Positions 26,135 through 33,650 of a DNA stretch of 64,000 bases are shown here, in pieces. How positions within the stretch are numbered: position 1 is the stretch's first letter; the number at the start of each line of letters is the position of its first letter. Origin of the DNA: Polaribacter sp. IC073 (GTDB lineage Bacteria > Bacteroidota > Bacteroidia > Flavobacteriales > Flavobacteriaceae); NCBI RefSeq assembly GCF_007997075.1, contig NZ_VORS01000001.1:592478-656477 (forward strand), read 5' to 3'. A model generated the notes under the pieces. That model had not been told where the DNA came from, did no database searches, and saw only the letters and a program-made list of their open reading frames with translations. Both the position numbers and the translations under genes were made by a program.

Positions 26135-27460
26135 CTATCCTTTGTATTTTAACCATTTGTATAAATCTTTATAAGTTGGTTTCTTACCATACATTAAAAT
26201 ACCGACTCTATAAATTTTTGCAGCCAACCAGACCATAAATATAAAAGTAACCAATAATAATGCCATAGAAATAGCTAATTCTGTCCAAGAAACGCCAAAC
26301 GGAACTCTCATTAACATTACTATAGGACTCGTAAACGGAATGTGTGAAAAGAGTACTGCAATAGAACCATGCGGATCATTCATAACCGTAGCAAACCCTA
26401 CATAGACTCCTAAAATTAAAGGGGCCATTATAGGTAACATAAATTGCTGTGTATCAGTCTCATTATCTACTGCTGCACCCACTGCTGCAAAAAGAGAACT
26501 ATACAACATAAAACCACCTAAGAAGTAAAAAATAAACAATACAAACATTTTTAAAATAGGTAATTTTAAAATTTCTTGAATAATTAGTTGTCCTTTGTCG
26601 CCATCTGTAGCTTGTTTCATTGCATCCATTTGTTCTGCAGGAACTCTTGCCGATTGCATTTCTACCATATCTACACCAAAAATAGATGAAGCTATTGTAA
26701 CGATAACAAAAAGGAGAATTCCCCAAATAAAGAACTGTAATAAACCTGCAGATGCATTTCCTAAAATTTTACCCATCATTAATTGAAATGGTTTTACAGA
26801 GGAAACAATAATTTCTATAATTCTACTTGTTTTTTCTTCGATAACACTTCGCATTACAGAAGTACCATAAATCATTACAAACATCATTAATAAGTACCCT
26901 GCAAGAGCACCCACACCAATTTTTAATCCGTTTATTAATTTTGATGATTCTTCGCCAGAAAAATTAAACATTTTAATATCTGTACTAATTTTAGAAGCTT
27001 TTATTTTTTCTAAATCAATACCAAAACTGTTTAATTTTTCATTTCTAATTTTCTGTTCGATCTTATTTTCTAAAGAATTCATTACAGATATTCCCGGAGA
27101 ATCTGTCGAATAAAATTCTATAGATTGTGCCAACAACTCTAAACTGTCTTGCTTCGGAATAATTAACGCCCCGTAATAATCGCCTTCTTCTACTTTTTTC
27201 TTTGTTGCTTCAATTCCTAAAGCTGTATAGTCTAAATAATGGATAGATTTGGTGTCTTTAAAATCTTCTTTAGAAAACATTGCAGAATTATCTACATAGA
27301 CAATTTCTTTAATTTTCTCGTCATTTTTTTGCATCAGAAAATATACCAAAGCGCCCATACCTACCAATAATAACGGACTTAAAAAAGTCATCATTATAAA
27401 TGATTTATTACGAACTTTTGCAATAAATTCTCGCTGTATAATTAGTTTTAACTTGCTCAT
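26135..27460 (-). CDS. ABC-2 type transporter permease (NatB-like)
   Basis: A 441-residue permease. The start at 27460 (MSKLKLIIQREF) replaces a longer frame beginning inside the ATPase gene. One helix at about 22-42, a large extracytoplasmic loop (about 43-175), then five helices typical of ABC-2 exporters. GTSVMRSVIEEKTSRIIEIIVSSVKPFQLMMGKILG is the conserved cytoplasmic coupling segment of NatB/ABC2_membrane_3 proteins. With the ATPase just upstream it forms an exporter; NatAB exports Na+, but the substrate here is unproven. Confidence 0.88.
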   Translation of the reverse strand: MSKLKLIIQREFIAKVRNKSFIMMTFLSPLLLVGMGALVYFLMQKNDEKIKEIVYVDNSAMFSKEDFKDTKSIHYLDYTALGIEATKKKVEEGDYYGALIIPKQDSLELLAQSIEFYSTDSPGISVMNSLENKIEQKIRNEKLNSFGIDLEKIKASKISTDIKMFNFSGEESSKLINGLKIGVGALAGYLLMMFVMIYGTSVMRSVIEEKTSRIIEIIVSSVKPFQLMMGKILGNASAGLLQFFIWGILLFVIVTIASSIFGVDMVEMQSARVPAEQMDAMKQATDGDKGQLIIQEILKLPILKMFVLFIFYFLGGFMLYSSLFAAVGAAVDNETDTQQFMLPIMAPLILGVYVGFATVMNDPHGSIAVLFSHIPFTSPIVMLMRVPFGVSWTELAISMALLLVTFIFMVWLAAKIYRVGILMYGKKPTYKDLYKWLKYKG

Positions 27461-27464
27461 TTTC

Positions 27465-28394
27465 TTAACTATTTTTATGCACTGCTTCAATAAATATATC
27501 GTTTGCACTTGGTATTAACTCAACAAAATGCTGTACTTCTCCTTTACTTGTTAGAAAAGACAGTAAATCGTTAGAAGAATTTCCTTTGGTTAATTTCACA
27601 TTTAAAGTTAAGCTATCGTTTAATAATTTAAAGTTTGAAGGAAAAACTTCAAAGTATTCTTTTAACTGCGCTTCTACTTCTTTAGGATTTGCTGTTTGTA
27701 AACCAACTTGAAAAGTATGCGTTCTAAATGCACGTTTGATATCGTCTAATTTTCCGTCTAAAATTTTGTTCGATTTATCAATCAATGCAATTTCATCGCA
27801 CATTTCTTCTACAGACTCCATTCTATGTGTAGAGAAAATAATGGTTGCACCCTCATCACGTAATTGCAAAATTTCTTTCGCAATCAATTGTGCGTTTATA
27901 GGATCGAATCCAGAAAAGGGTTCATCAAAAATTAATAATTTAGGATTGTGCATCACGGTAACAATAAATTGTACCTTTTGTGCCATTCCCTTAGATAATT
28001 CTTCAATTTTCTTTCCCCACCAAGCAGAAATATCAAATTTATCAAACCAATACTCTAAACGTTTTTTAGCTTCAGCTTTAGATAACCCTTTTAATTGCGC
28101 TAAATACAAAGCTTGCTCACCAACTTTCATCGATTTATACAAACCACGTTCTTCTGGTAAATACCCAATTTGTGCGGTATGTTTTGGTGCTAATGGTTCG
28201 CCATCTAAAATAATAGAACCACTATCTTGCATTGTAATTTGGTTAATAATTCTAATTAAGGATGTTTTTCCTGCACCATTTGGTCCTAATAAACCATAAA
28301 CGCTTCCTTTGGGAATATGAATGGAAACGTCATTTAAAGCAGTATAATCGCCATATTTTTTTACTACATTATTTATTTCTAATAAATTTTTCAT
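27465..28394 (-). CDS. ABC transporter ATP-binding protein (NatA-like)
   Basis: A 309-residue ATPase: Walker A GPNGAGKTS, signature LSKGMAQKVQF (variant of LSGGQ, common in this subfamily), Walker B LLIFDEPFSGFDP, and switch His in STHRMESVEEM. The roughly 80-residue C-terminal extension is usual for the DUF4162-type NatA group. First gene of a five-gene minus-strand operon: ATPase, permease, MscS, DUF6268 barrel, response regulator. Confidence 0.92.
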   Translation of the reverse strand: MKNLLEINNVVKKYGDYTALNDVSIHIPKGSVYGLLGPNGAGKTSLIRIINQITMQDSGSIILDGEPLAPKHTAQIGYLPEERGLYKSMKVGEQALYLAQLKGLSKAEAKKRLEYWFDKFDISAWWGKKIEELSKGMAQKVQFIVTVMHNPKLLIFDEPFSGFDPINAQLIAKEILQLRDEGATIIFSTHRMESVEEMCDEIALIDKSNKILDGKLDDIKRAFRTHTFQVGLQTANPKEVEAQLKEYFEVFPSNFKLLNDSLTLNVKLTKGNSSNDLLSFLTSKGEVQHFVELIPSANDIFIEAVHKNS

Positions 28395-28431
28395 CGATAA
28401 AAGTTCATTTATTTTAGAGTAGAATTGCTTA

Positions 28432-28465
28432 CAAATCTACATATTTTCTATTTATTAGTATACAA
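28432..28465 (-). promoter_or_regulatory. Promoter of the ABC/MscS/regulator operon
   Basis: On minus, TTG (28465-28463), 23-base spacer, exact TAGATTTG (28439-28432), 37 bases upstream of the ATPase start. Confidence 0.6.
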
Positions 28466-28508
28466 ACAGATAAAAACGTTACATTTTTAATATTATGTTA
28501 AAATGTAC

Positions 28509-28549
28509 TATGCATGCATAACTTTTTTGCAATTTACTATGCGTGCATA
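28509..28549 (+). promoter_or_regulatory. Paired palindromic operators upstream of marR-fad operon
   Basis: TATGCATGCATA (28509-28520, perfect 12-bp palindrome) and TATGCGTGCATA (28538-28549, one change), each preceded by AC. Starts are 29 bases apart. They sit between the ABC operon promoter and the MarR promoter, a normal place for a MarR autoregulatory operator. Confidence 0.6.
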
Positions 28550-28560
28550 ATAAATTTTAT

Positions 28561-28568
28561 TATATTTG
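28561..28568 (+). promoter_or_regulatory. -7 element for marR-fad operon
   Basis: Exact TATATTTG ending 5 bases before the ATG at 28574, so the transcript is probably leaderless or nearly so. Confidence 0.6.
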
Positions 28569-28573
28569 AACCA

Positions 28574-29032
28574 ATGAATAAGCATAAATCCATAGATCAT
28601 CAATTAAGAGCAACTTGGCAAGCTGTTGCAAAAGTGTACAATGAACAGGCTGTAAAGCATGACAGTACAATGGCTACTGCATTTGTTTTGTTAAATATTG
28701 ATAAAGAAAAAGGGACACCTTCTACAGCTTTAGGACCTTTAATGGGAATGGAGCCAACAAGTCTTTCTAGAATTTTAAAAAATATGGAAGACAAAGGGGC
28801 CATTTCTAGAGAGAAGAACCCAGATGATGGTAGAAGTGTTATTATTAAATTAACAGCATATGGCAAAGAGATGCGTAAAGTTTCTAAAGGCCATGTGATT
28901 CAATTTAATGAAACAGTAGTTAATAATGTTACAGAAAAAGACCTAGAAGGTTTTTTTAATGTAACGTCAAGAATTAATGAATTGATTGCAGATAAAGAGA
29001 TTTATAAAGAAATCAACAAAAAAGCAGTATAA
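28574..29032 (+). CDS. MarR family transcriptional regulator
   Basis: A 152-residue winged-helix protein. The start at 28574 (MNKHKSIDHQL) lies just after a perfect -7 element, excluding the longer frame from 28514. HTH at about 60-80 (LGPLMGMEPTSLSRILKNMEDKG) and wing SREKNPDDGRSVIIKLT with the conserved Asp-Asp-Gly-Arg. It is 11 bases upstream of the fadN-like gene and so is likely the ligand-responsive regulator of the beta-oxidation operon, perhaps sensing acyl-CoA; that role is inferred from position. The palindromes at 28509-28549 are its probable operators. Confidence 0.88.
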   Translation: MNKHKSIDHQLRATWQAVAKVYNEQAVKHDSTMATAFVLLNIDKEKGTPSTALGPLMGMEPTSLSRILKNMEDKGAISREKNPDDGRSVIIKLTAYGKEMRKVSKGHVIQFNETVVNNVTEKDLEGFFNVTSRINELIADKEIYKEINKKAV

Positions 29033-29043
29033 AAATCAAACAA

Positions 29044-31449
29044 ATGACTAGAAGAATTAAAAAAGTAGCAATTATTGGTTCCGGAATTATGGGAAGTGGT
29101 ATTGCTTGTCATTTTGCCAATATTGGTGTAGAAGTTCTATTATTGGACATAGTTCCAAGAGAATTAACTGATAAGGAAAAAGCAAAAGGACTTACGTTAG
29201 AAGACAAAGTTGTTAGAAACCGATTGGTTAATGAAGCATTAACGGCTTCTTTAAAATCGAAACCTTCGCCTATTTATAATCAGAAATTTGCAAGTAGAAT
29301 TACTACGGGTAATTTAGAGGATGATATTGCAAAAGTTGCTGATGTAGATTGGATTATGGAAGTTGTAGTTGAAAGACTAGATATTAAAAAGATTGTTTTT
29401 GAGAAACTAGAGAAATATAGAACTCCAGGAACCATAATATCTTCTAATACTTCTGGTATTCCTATCAAATTTATGAATGAAGGCAGAAGTGAAGATTTTA
29501 GAAAACACTTTGCAGTAACACACTTTTTTAATCCGCCAAGATATTTAAAACTTTTTGAAGTTGTACCTGGGCCAGATTGTAAACAAGAAGTTACAGATTT
29601 CTTAATGACGTACGGTGAAAAATTCTTAGGAAAAACGTCTGTTTTAGCAAAAGATACACCTGCATTTATAGGAAATAGAGTTGGTATTTTCGGAATTCAA
29701 TCTCTATTTCACCAAGTAAAAGAATTAGGTTTAACCGTTGAGGAGGTAGATAAATTAACTGGGCCAGTAATAGGTAGACCAAAATCGGCTACTTTTAGAA
29801 CAGTAGATGTTGTTGGTTTAGATACTTTAGTACACGTTGCTAATGGAATCTATGAAAACTGCCCTAATGATGAAGCTCATGAGCTTTTTAAATTACCAAG
29901 TTTCATCAACACAATGATGGAAAACAAATGGTTGGGAAGTAAAACAGGACAAGGTTTTTACAAAAAAACGGTAAATGCTGAAGGTAAAAAAGAAATTTTA
30001 ACTTTAGACTTAGACACTTTAGAATATCGTCCTTCTAAAAGAGCAAAATTTGCTACTTTAGAATTAACAAAAACAATAGATAAACCAATAGATAGATTTA
30101 AAGTTTTAGTTGGTGGAAAAGATAAAGCTGGTGAATTCTACAGAAAGAATTTTGCAGCAATGTTTGCATATGTTCAAAATAGAATTCCAGAAATTTCTGA
30201 TGAATTGTATAAGATTGATGATGCAATGAAAGCTGGTTTTGGATGGGAAAACGGACCTTTCGAAATTTGGGATGCTGTTGGTGTAGAAAAGGGAATCGAA
30301 TTAATGAAAGCTGAAGGTGCAGCGCCTGCAACTTGGGTAACAGAAATGTTAGCTGCTGGCTCTAAATCTTTCTACTCTATAAAAGAAGGCGCAACTTATT
30401 TCTACGATATTCCTTCGAAAAAGCAAACAAAAAAACCAGGGCAAGAATCGTTTATCATTTTAGATAATATTAGAAAAACAACTGAAGTTTTTAAAAACTC
30501 AGGAGTTTCTGTTCAAGATATCGGAGACGGAATTTTAAATGTAGAATTCCAATCTAAAATGAACACCATTGGTGGTGATGTTTTAGCAGGTTTAAATAAA
30601 GCAATTGATTTAGCAGAGAAAGATTTTCAAGGTTTGGTTGTTGGTAACCAAGCACCAAACTTTTCTGTTGGGGCAAATATTGGTATGATTTTTATGATGG
30701 CTGTAGAGCAAGAATATGATGAATTAAATTATGCTATTAAATATTTTCAAGATACCATGATGCGCATGCGTTATTCCTCAATACCAACTATTTCTGCTCC
30801 GCATGGAATGGCTTTAGGTGGTGGTTGTGAAATTTCTTTACACGCAGATAAGGTAGTTGCAGCAGCAGAAACGTATATGGGACTAGTCGAATTTGGAGTT
30901 GGTGTAATTCCTGGTGGAGGTGGTTCTAAGGAAATGGCTTTAAGAGCATCAGACCTTTTTCATAAAGGAGATGTTGAATTAAACATTTTACAAGAAAACT
31001 TCTTAACCATTGGTATGGCAAAAGTATCTACTTCTGCTTATGAAGCGTTCGATTTAGGCTTACTTCAACAAGGAAAAGATGTTGTTGTTGTAAATAAAGA
31101 AAGACAAATTGCTACAGCAAAAGCACACGCAAAATTAATGGCAGAAAGCGGTTATACACAACCAGTTACTCGAAAAGACGTAAAAGTATTAGGTAAACAA
31201 GCTTTAGGAATGTTTTTAGTGGGAACAGATGCGATGCAAGATAGCAACTACATTTCTGAACATGATATGAAGATTGCAAACAAACTAGCGTATGTAATGG
31301 CTGGTGGAGATTTATCTGAACCAACATTGGTGACCGAACAATATTTATTAGATCTAGAAAGAGAAGCATTTTTATCTCTTTGTACAGAGTGTAAAACACT
31401 AGAGCGTATTCAAGCGATGTTAAAAACTGGTAAACCGCTGCGTAACTAA
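29044..31449 (+). CDS. fadN: 3-hydroxyacyl-CoA dehydrogenase / enoyl-CoA hydratase (FadN-like)
   Basis: An 801-residue bifunctional beta-oxidation enzyme with the order of Bacillus FadN (dehydrogenase first, hydratase last), unlike FadB. NAD-binding GSGIMGSGIA at about residues 12-21; SSNTSGIP and THFFNPP mark the dehydrogenase active-site region; GRPKSATFRTVDVVGLDT follows. The hydratase domain at about 490-690 shows FSVGANIGM and HGMALGGGCEISLHAD. It precedes the thiolase gene but is separated from it by a four-helix-bundle gene cassette. Confidence 0.93.
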   Translation: MTRRIKKVAIIGSGIMGSGIACHFANIGVEVLLLDIVPRELTDKEKAKGLTLEDKVVRNRLVNEALTASLKSKPSPIYNQKFASRITTGNLEDDIAKVADVDWIMEVVVERLDIKKIVFEKLEKYRTPGTIISSNTSGIPIKFMNEGRSEDFRKHFAVTHFFNPPRYLKLFEVVPGPDCKQEVTDFLMTYGEKFLGKTSVLAKDTPAFIGNRVGIFGIQSLFHQVKELGLTVEEVDKLTGPVIGRPKSATFRTVDVVGLDTLVHVANGIYENCPNDEAHELFKLPSFINTMMENKWLGSKTGQGFYKKTVNAEGKKEILTLDLDTLEYRPSKRAKFATLELTKTIDKPIDRFKVLVGGKDKAGEFYRKNFAAMFAYVQNRIPEISDELYKIDDAMKAGFGWENGPFEIWDAVGVEKGIELMKAEGAAPATWVTEMLAAGSKSFYSIKEGATYFYDIPSKKQTKKPGQESFIILDNIRKTTEVFKNSGVSVQDIGDGILNVEFQSKMNTIGGDVLAGLNKAIDLAEKDFQGLVVGNQAPNFSVGANIGMIFMMAVEQEYDELNYAIKYFQDTMMRMRYSSIPTISAPHGMALGGGCEISLHADKVVAAAETYMGLVEFGVGVIPGGGGSKEMALRASDLFHKGDVELNILQENFLTIGMAKVSTSAYEAFDLGLLQQGKDVVVVNKERQIATAKAHAKLMAESGYTQPVTRKDVKVLGKQALGMFLVGTDAMQDSNYISEHDMKIANKLAYVMAGGDLSEPTLVTEQYLLDLEREAFLSLCTECKTLERIQAMLKTGKPLRN

Positions 31450-31472
31450 ATGAATAAGACGTAGGACTAAAT

Positions 31473-31985
31473 GACTTAAGACAACAAGACTATATGTAAA
31501 AGTATTGCCTTTTATGCTTGCGTTTTAAGTCGAATAAAAAACTGAGTAAGAAATGGCAGCAAGACATAACTTTAGAAAATTAACTATTTGGAAAGACGGT
31601 ATAAGTATCGTAAAAGATACGTATATCGAAACTAAAAAGTTTCCAAAGTCTGAAGTTTACGCTTTGTCAAGTCAAATGCAACGTTGTTCAATTTCAATTC
31701 CCTCGAATATAGCAGAAGGGACAAGTAAAGGAACAGACAAGCATTTTACTCAATATTTAGAAACTGCATTAGGTTCTGCCTATGAGTGGGAAACACAATT
31801 AATAATTTCTTTTGAAGTGGGATATATTTCTGAAGAAACTTTTAAACATTTAGAAAATAAAATTCAAATTACTCAAGGAATGATTACACGTTTTATGGAG
31901 AATTTGAAAAAGGCATAAATAAAAAAATATAAGACTGAATGACGAATGGCTTCAAGACTGATTGAAAAGTCATAGGTCTTAAGTC
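31473..31985 (+). repeat. Inverted-repeat-bounded cassette carrying a four-helix-bundle gene
   Basis: GACTTAAGAC (31473-31482) before the small gene and its exact reverse complement GTCTTAAGTC (31976-31985) after it, each with further similar flanking words (TGACTTAAGAC, then GACT a few bases on). In the operon mRNA these could pair into a long stem with the gene in the loop, as in 23S rRNA intervening sequences. Confidence 0.55.
31553..31918 (+). CDS. Four-helix-bundle protein (S23/23S rRNA IVS family)
   Basis: A 121-residue all-helical protein of the family first seen as the open frame in 23S rRNA intervening sequences and related to Avd of diversity-generating retroelements. Family text: FRKLTIWKDGISIVKDTY, then FPKSEVYALSSQMQRCSISIPSNIAEG, then FTQYLETALGSAYEWETQL. 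It sits between fadN and the thiolase gene in the same direction, inside a cassette with inverted ends. It has no evident role in beta-oxidation; the pentameric members bind nucleic acid, but function here is unknown. Confidence 0.85.
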   Translation: MAARHNFRKLTIWKDGISIVKDTYIETKKFPKSEVYALSSQMQRCSISIPSNIAEGTSKGTDKHFTQYLETALGSAYEWETQLIISFEVGYISEETFKHLENKIQITQGMITRFMENLKKA

Positions 31986-32015
31986 AATTTTAATCATAAG
32001 TCAAAAATAAAAGAT

Positions 32016-33212
32016 ATGAGTAGTAAAACAGCATATATAGTAAAAGCATACAGAACTGCAGTTGCAAAAGCTCCAAAGGGTGTTTTTCGCTTTAAACGTG
32101 CAGACGAGTTAGGTGCAGAAACCATTCAGCACATGATGAAAGAATTACCGAATTTAGACGTAAAACGAATAGATGATGTAATTGTAGGAAACGCAATGCC
32201 AGAAGGTTCACAAGGACTAAACATGGCACGTTTTATCTCTCTAATAGGATTAAATTCTGTAGATGTTCCTGGAGTTACTGTAAATAGATTTTGTTCATCA
32301 GGATTAGAAACAATTGCAATGGCAGCAGCTAAAATTCAAGCAGGTATGGCAAGCTGTATTATTGCAGGTGGTGCAGAAAGCATGAGTTCTGTTCCAATGA
32401 CAGGTTTCAAACCAGAATTAAACTATGATACTGTAAAAGATGGTCATGCAGATTATTATTGGGGAATGGGAAACACGGCAGAAGCAGTTGCAAAACAGTT
32501 TAAGGTTTCTAGAGAAGACCAAGACGAATTTGCATTTAATTCTCATATGAAAGCTTTAAGAGCGCAAGCAGAAAATCGTTTTCAAGATCAAATAGTTCCT
32601 ATTAATGTTGAAGAAACGTACTTAGGTGCTGATGGAAAAAAAGCCACAAGAAACTACACCGTAAATAAAGATGAAGGGCCAAGAGCAGGAACTTCAAAAG
32701 AAGCGTTAGCCAAACTTCGTGCAGTTTTTGCAGCTGGAGGAAGCGTAACCGCTGGAAACTCATCTCAAATGAGTGATGGTGCAGCTTTTGTAATGGTAAT
32801 GAGTGAAGAAATGGTAAAGGAATTAAATCTAGAACCAATTGCAAGAGTCGTAAATTATGCTGCAGCTGGTGTAGAGCCAAGAATTATGGGAATTGGTCCT
32901 GTTGCTGCGATTCCAAAAGTTTTAAAACAAGCAGGTTTAAAACAAAGCGACATTGAATTAATTGAATTGAATGAAGCTTTTGCTTCTCAATCTTTGGCAG
33001 TAATGCGTGAGTTGAATTTGAATCAAGAAATTGTGAATGTAAATGGTGGTGCCATTGCATTAGGACATCCATTAGGTTGTACAGGTGCAAAACTATCTGT
33101 ACAGTTATTCGATGAAATGCGTAAAAGAGATATGAAAAATAAATACGGAATGGTCACCATGTGTGTAGGTACAGGGCAAGGTGCTGCTGGTGTATTTGAG
33201 TTTCTTTCTTAA
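32016..33212 (+). CDS. fadA: Acetyl-CoA acyltransferase (thiolase, FadA-like)
   Basis: A 398-residue thiolase completing each beta-oxidation turn by releasing acetyl-CoA. Nucleophile Cys93 in NRFCSSGLETIAM, the His in GGAIALGHPLGCTGAK (near 355) and the second Cys in MCVGTGQGAAGVFE (near 385) are all present. LNEAFASQSLAV supplies the NEAF motif. Flanked on both sides by four-helix-bundle cassettes within the operon. Confidence 0.94.
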   Translation: MSSKTAYIVKAYRTAVAKAPKGVFRFKRADELGAETIQHMMKELPNLDVKRIDDVIVGNAMPEGSQGLNMARFISLIGLNSVDVPGVTVNRFCSSGLETIAMAAAKIQAGMASCIIAGGAESMSSVPMTGFKPELNYDTVKDGHADYYWGMGNTAEAVAKQFKVSREDQDEFAFNSHMKALRAQAENRFQDQIVPINVEETYLGADGKKATRNYTVNKDEGPRAGTSKEALAKLRAVFAAGGSVTAGNSSQMSDGAAFVMVMSEEMVKELNLEPIARVVNYAAAGVEPRIMGIGPVAAIPKVLKQAGLKQSDIELIELNEAFASQSLAVMRELNLNQEIVNVNGGAIALGHPLGCTGAKLSVQLFDEMRKRDMKNKYGMVTMCVGTGQGAAGVFEFLS

Positions 33213-33214
33213 AA

Positions 33215-33634
33215 AAGAAAAGAGAATATAGAAAAAAGAGAAAAGACTGTGTGTGCTAAACAAAGACATACTTATAAGAATTTAAAAATTTGGAAACTCG
33301 GTTTAGAGATTACAAATGATATTTCTGATATTTTGTTAGAGTTTCCAAAACATGAAAGATATGATTTAAGTTCTCAAATAAGCAGATGTTCAGTTTCAAT
33401 GCCTAGTAATATAACAGAAGGTTCATCAAGAACAAATAAACCTTTTAGCAATTATATAGACATTTCATTAGGCTTTTCTTTTGAATTAGGAACTCAATTA
33501 TTAGTTGCAAAGCACAGAAAATATATAACAGAAATAAATAAAAAAATTAGAAGAAAAAATAGAAGAGTTCCAAAGAATGTCGATGGGGTTCCAAAATAGT
33601 CTTAAATAAACTCTATTTTCTATTTTCTATCTTC
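33215..33634 (+). repeat. Second four-helix-bundle cassette with purine-rich inverted flanks
   Basis: The upstream flank is purine-rich (AAAAGAGAATATAGAAAAAA, then AAGACT at 33243-33248). The downstream flank is its imperfect complement (AGTCTT at 33598-33603, then CTCTATTTTCTATTTTCTAT). The layout parallels the first cassette, but the sequence differs, so the two appear to be independent insertions. Confidence 0.45.
33249..33609 (+). pseudogene. Four-helix-bundle protein (S23 family), frameshifted near 3' end
   Basis: GTG start at 33249. The first 95 or so residues match the family (YKNLKIWKLGLEITNDI, FPKHERYDLSSQISRCSVSMPSN, GFSFELGTQL). After TEINKK the frame runs into KNRRVPKNVDGVPK and stops at 33599. 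Removing one A from the A7 run at 33540-33546 restores the normal family ending, KLEEKIEEFQ then RMSMGFQNSLK, stopping at 33609. This is either a homopolymer error in the assembly or a real slippage mutation. Paralogous to, but clearly diverged from, the copy at 31553-31918. Confidence 0.8.
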
Positions 33635-33650
33635 TTTAATCTAATCAAAA

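Noticed and set aside
31553..33609. Diversity-generating retroelement, because four-helix-bundle proteins resemble Avd
   Set aside because: No reverse transcriptase, template repeat or C-type lectin variable region is present; the neighbours are metabolic enzymes.
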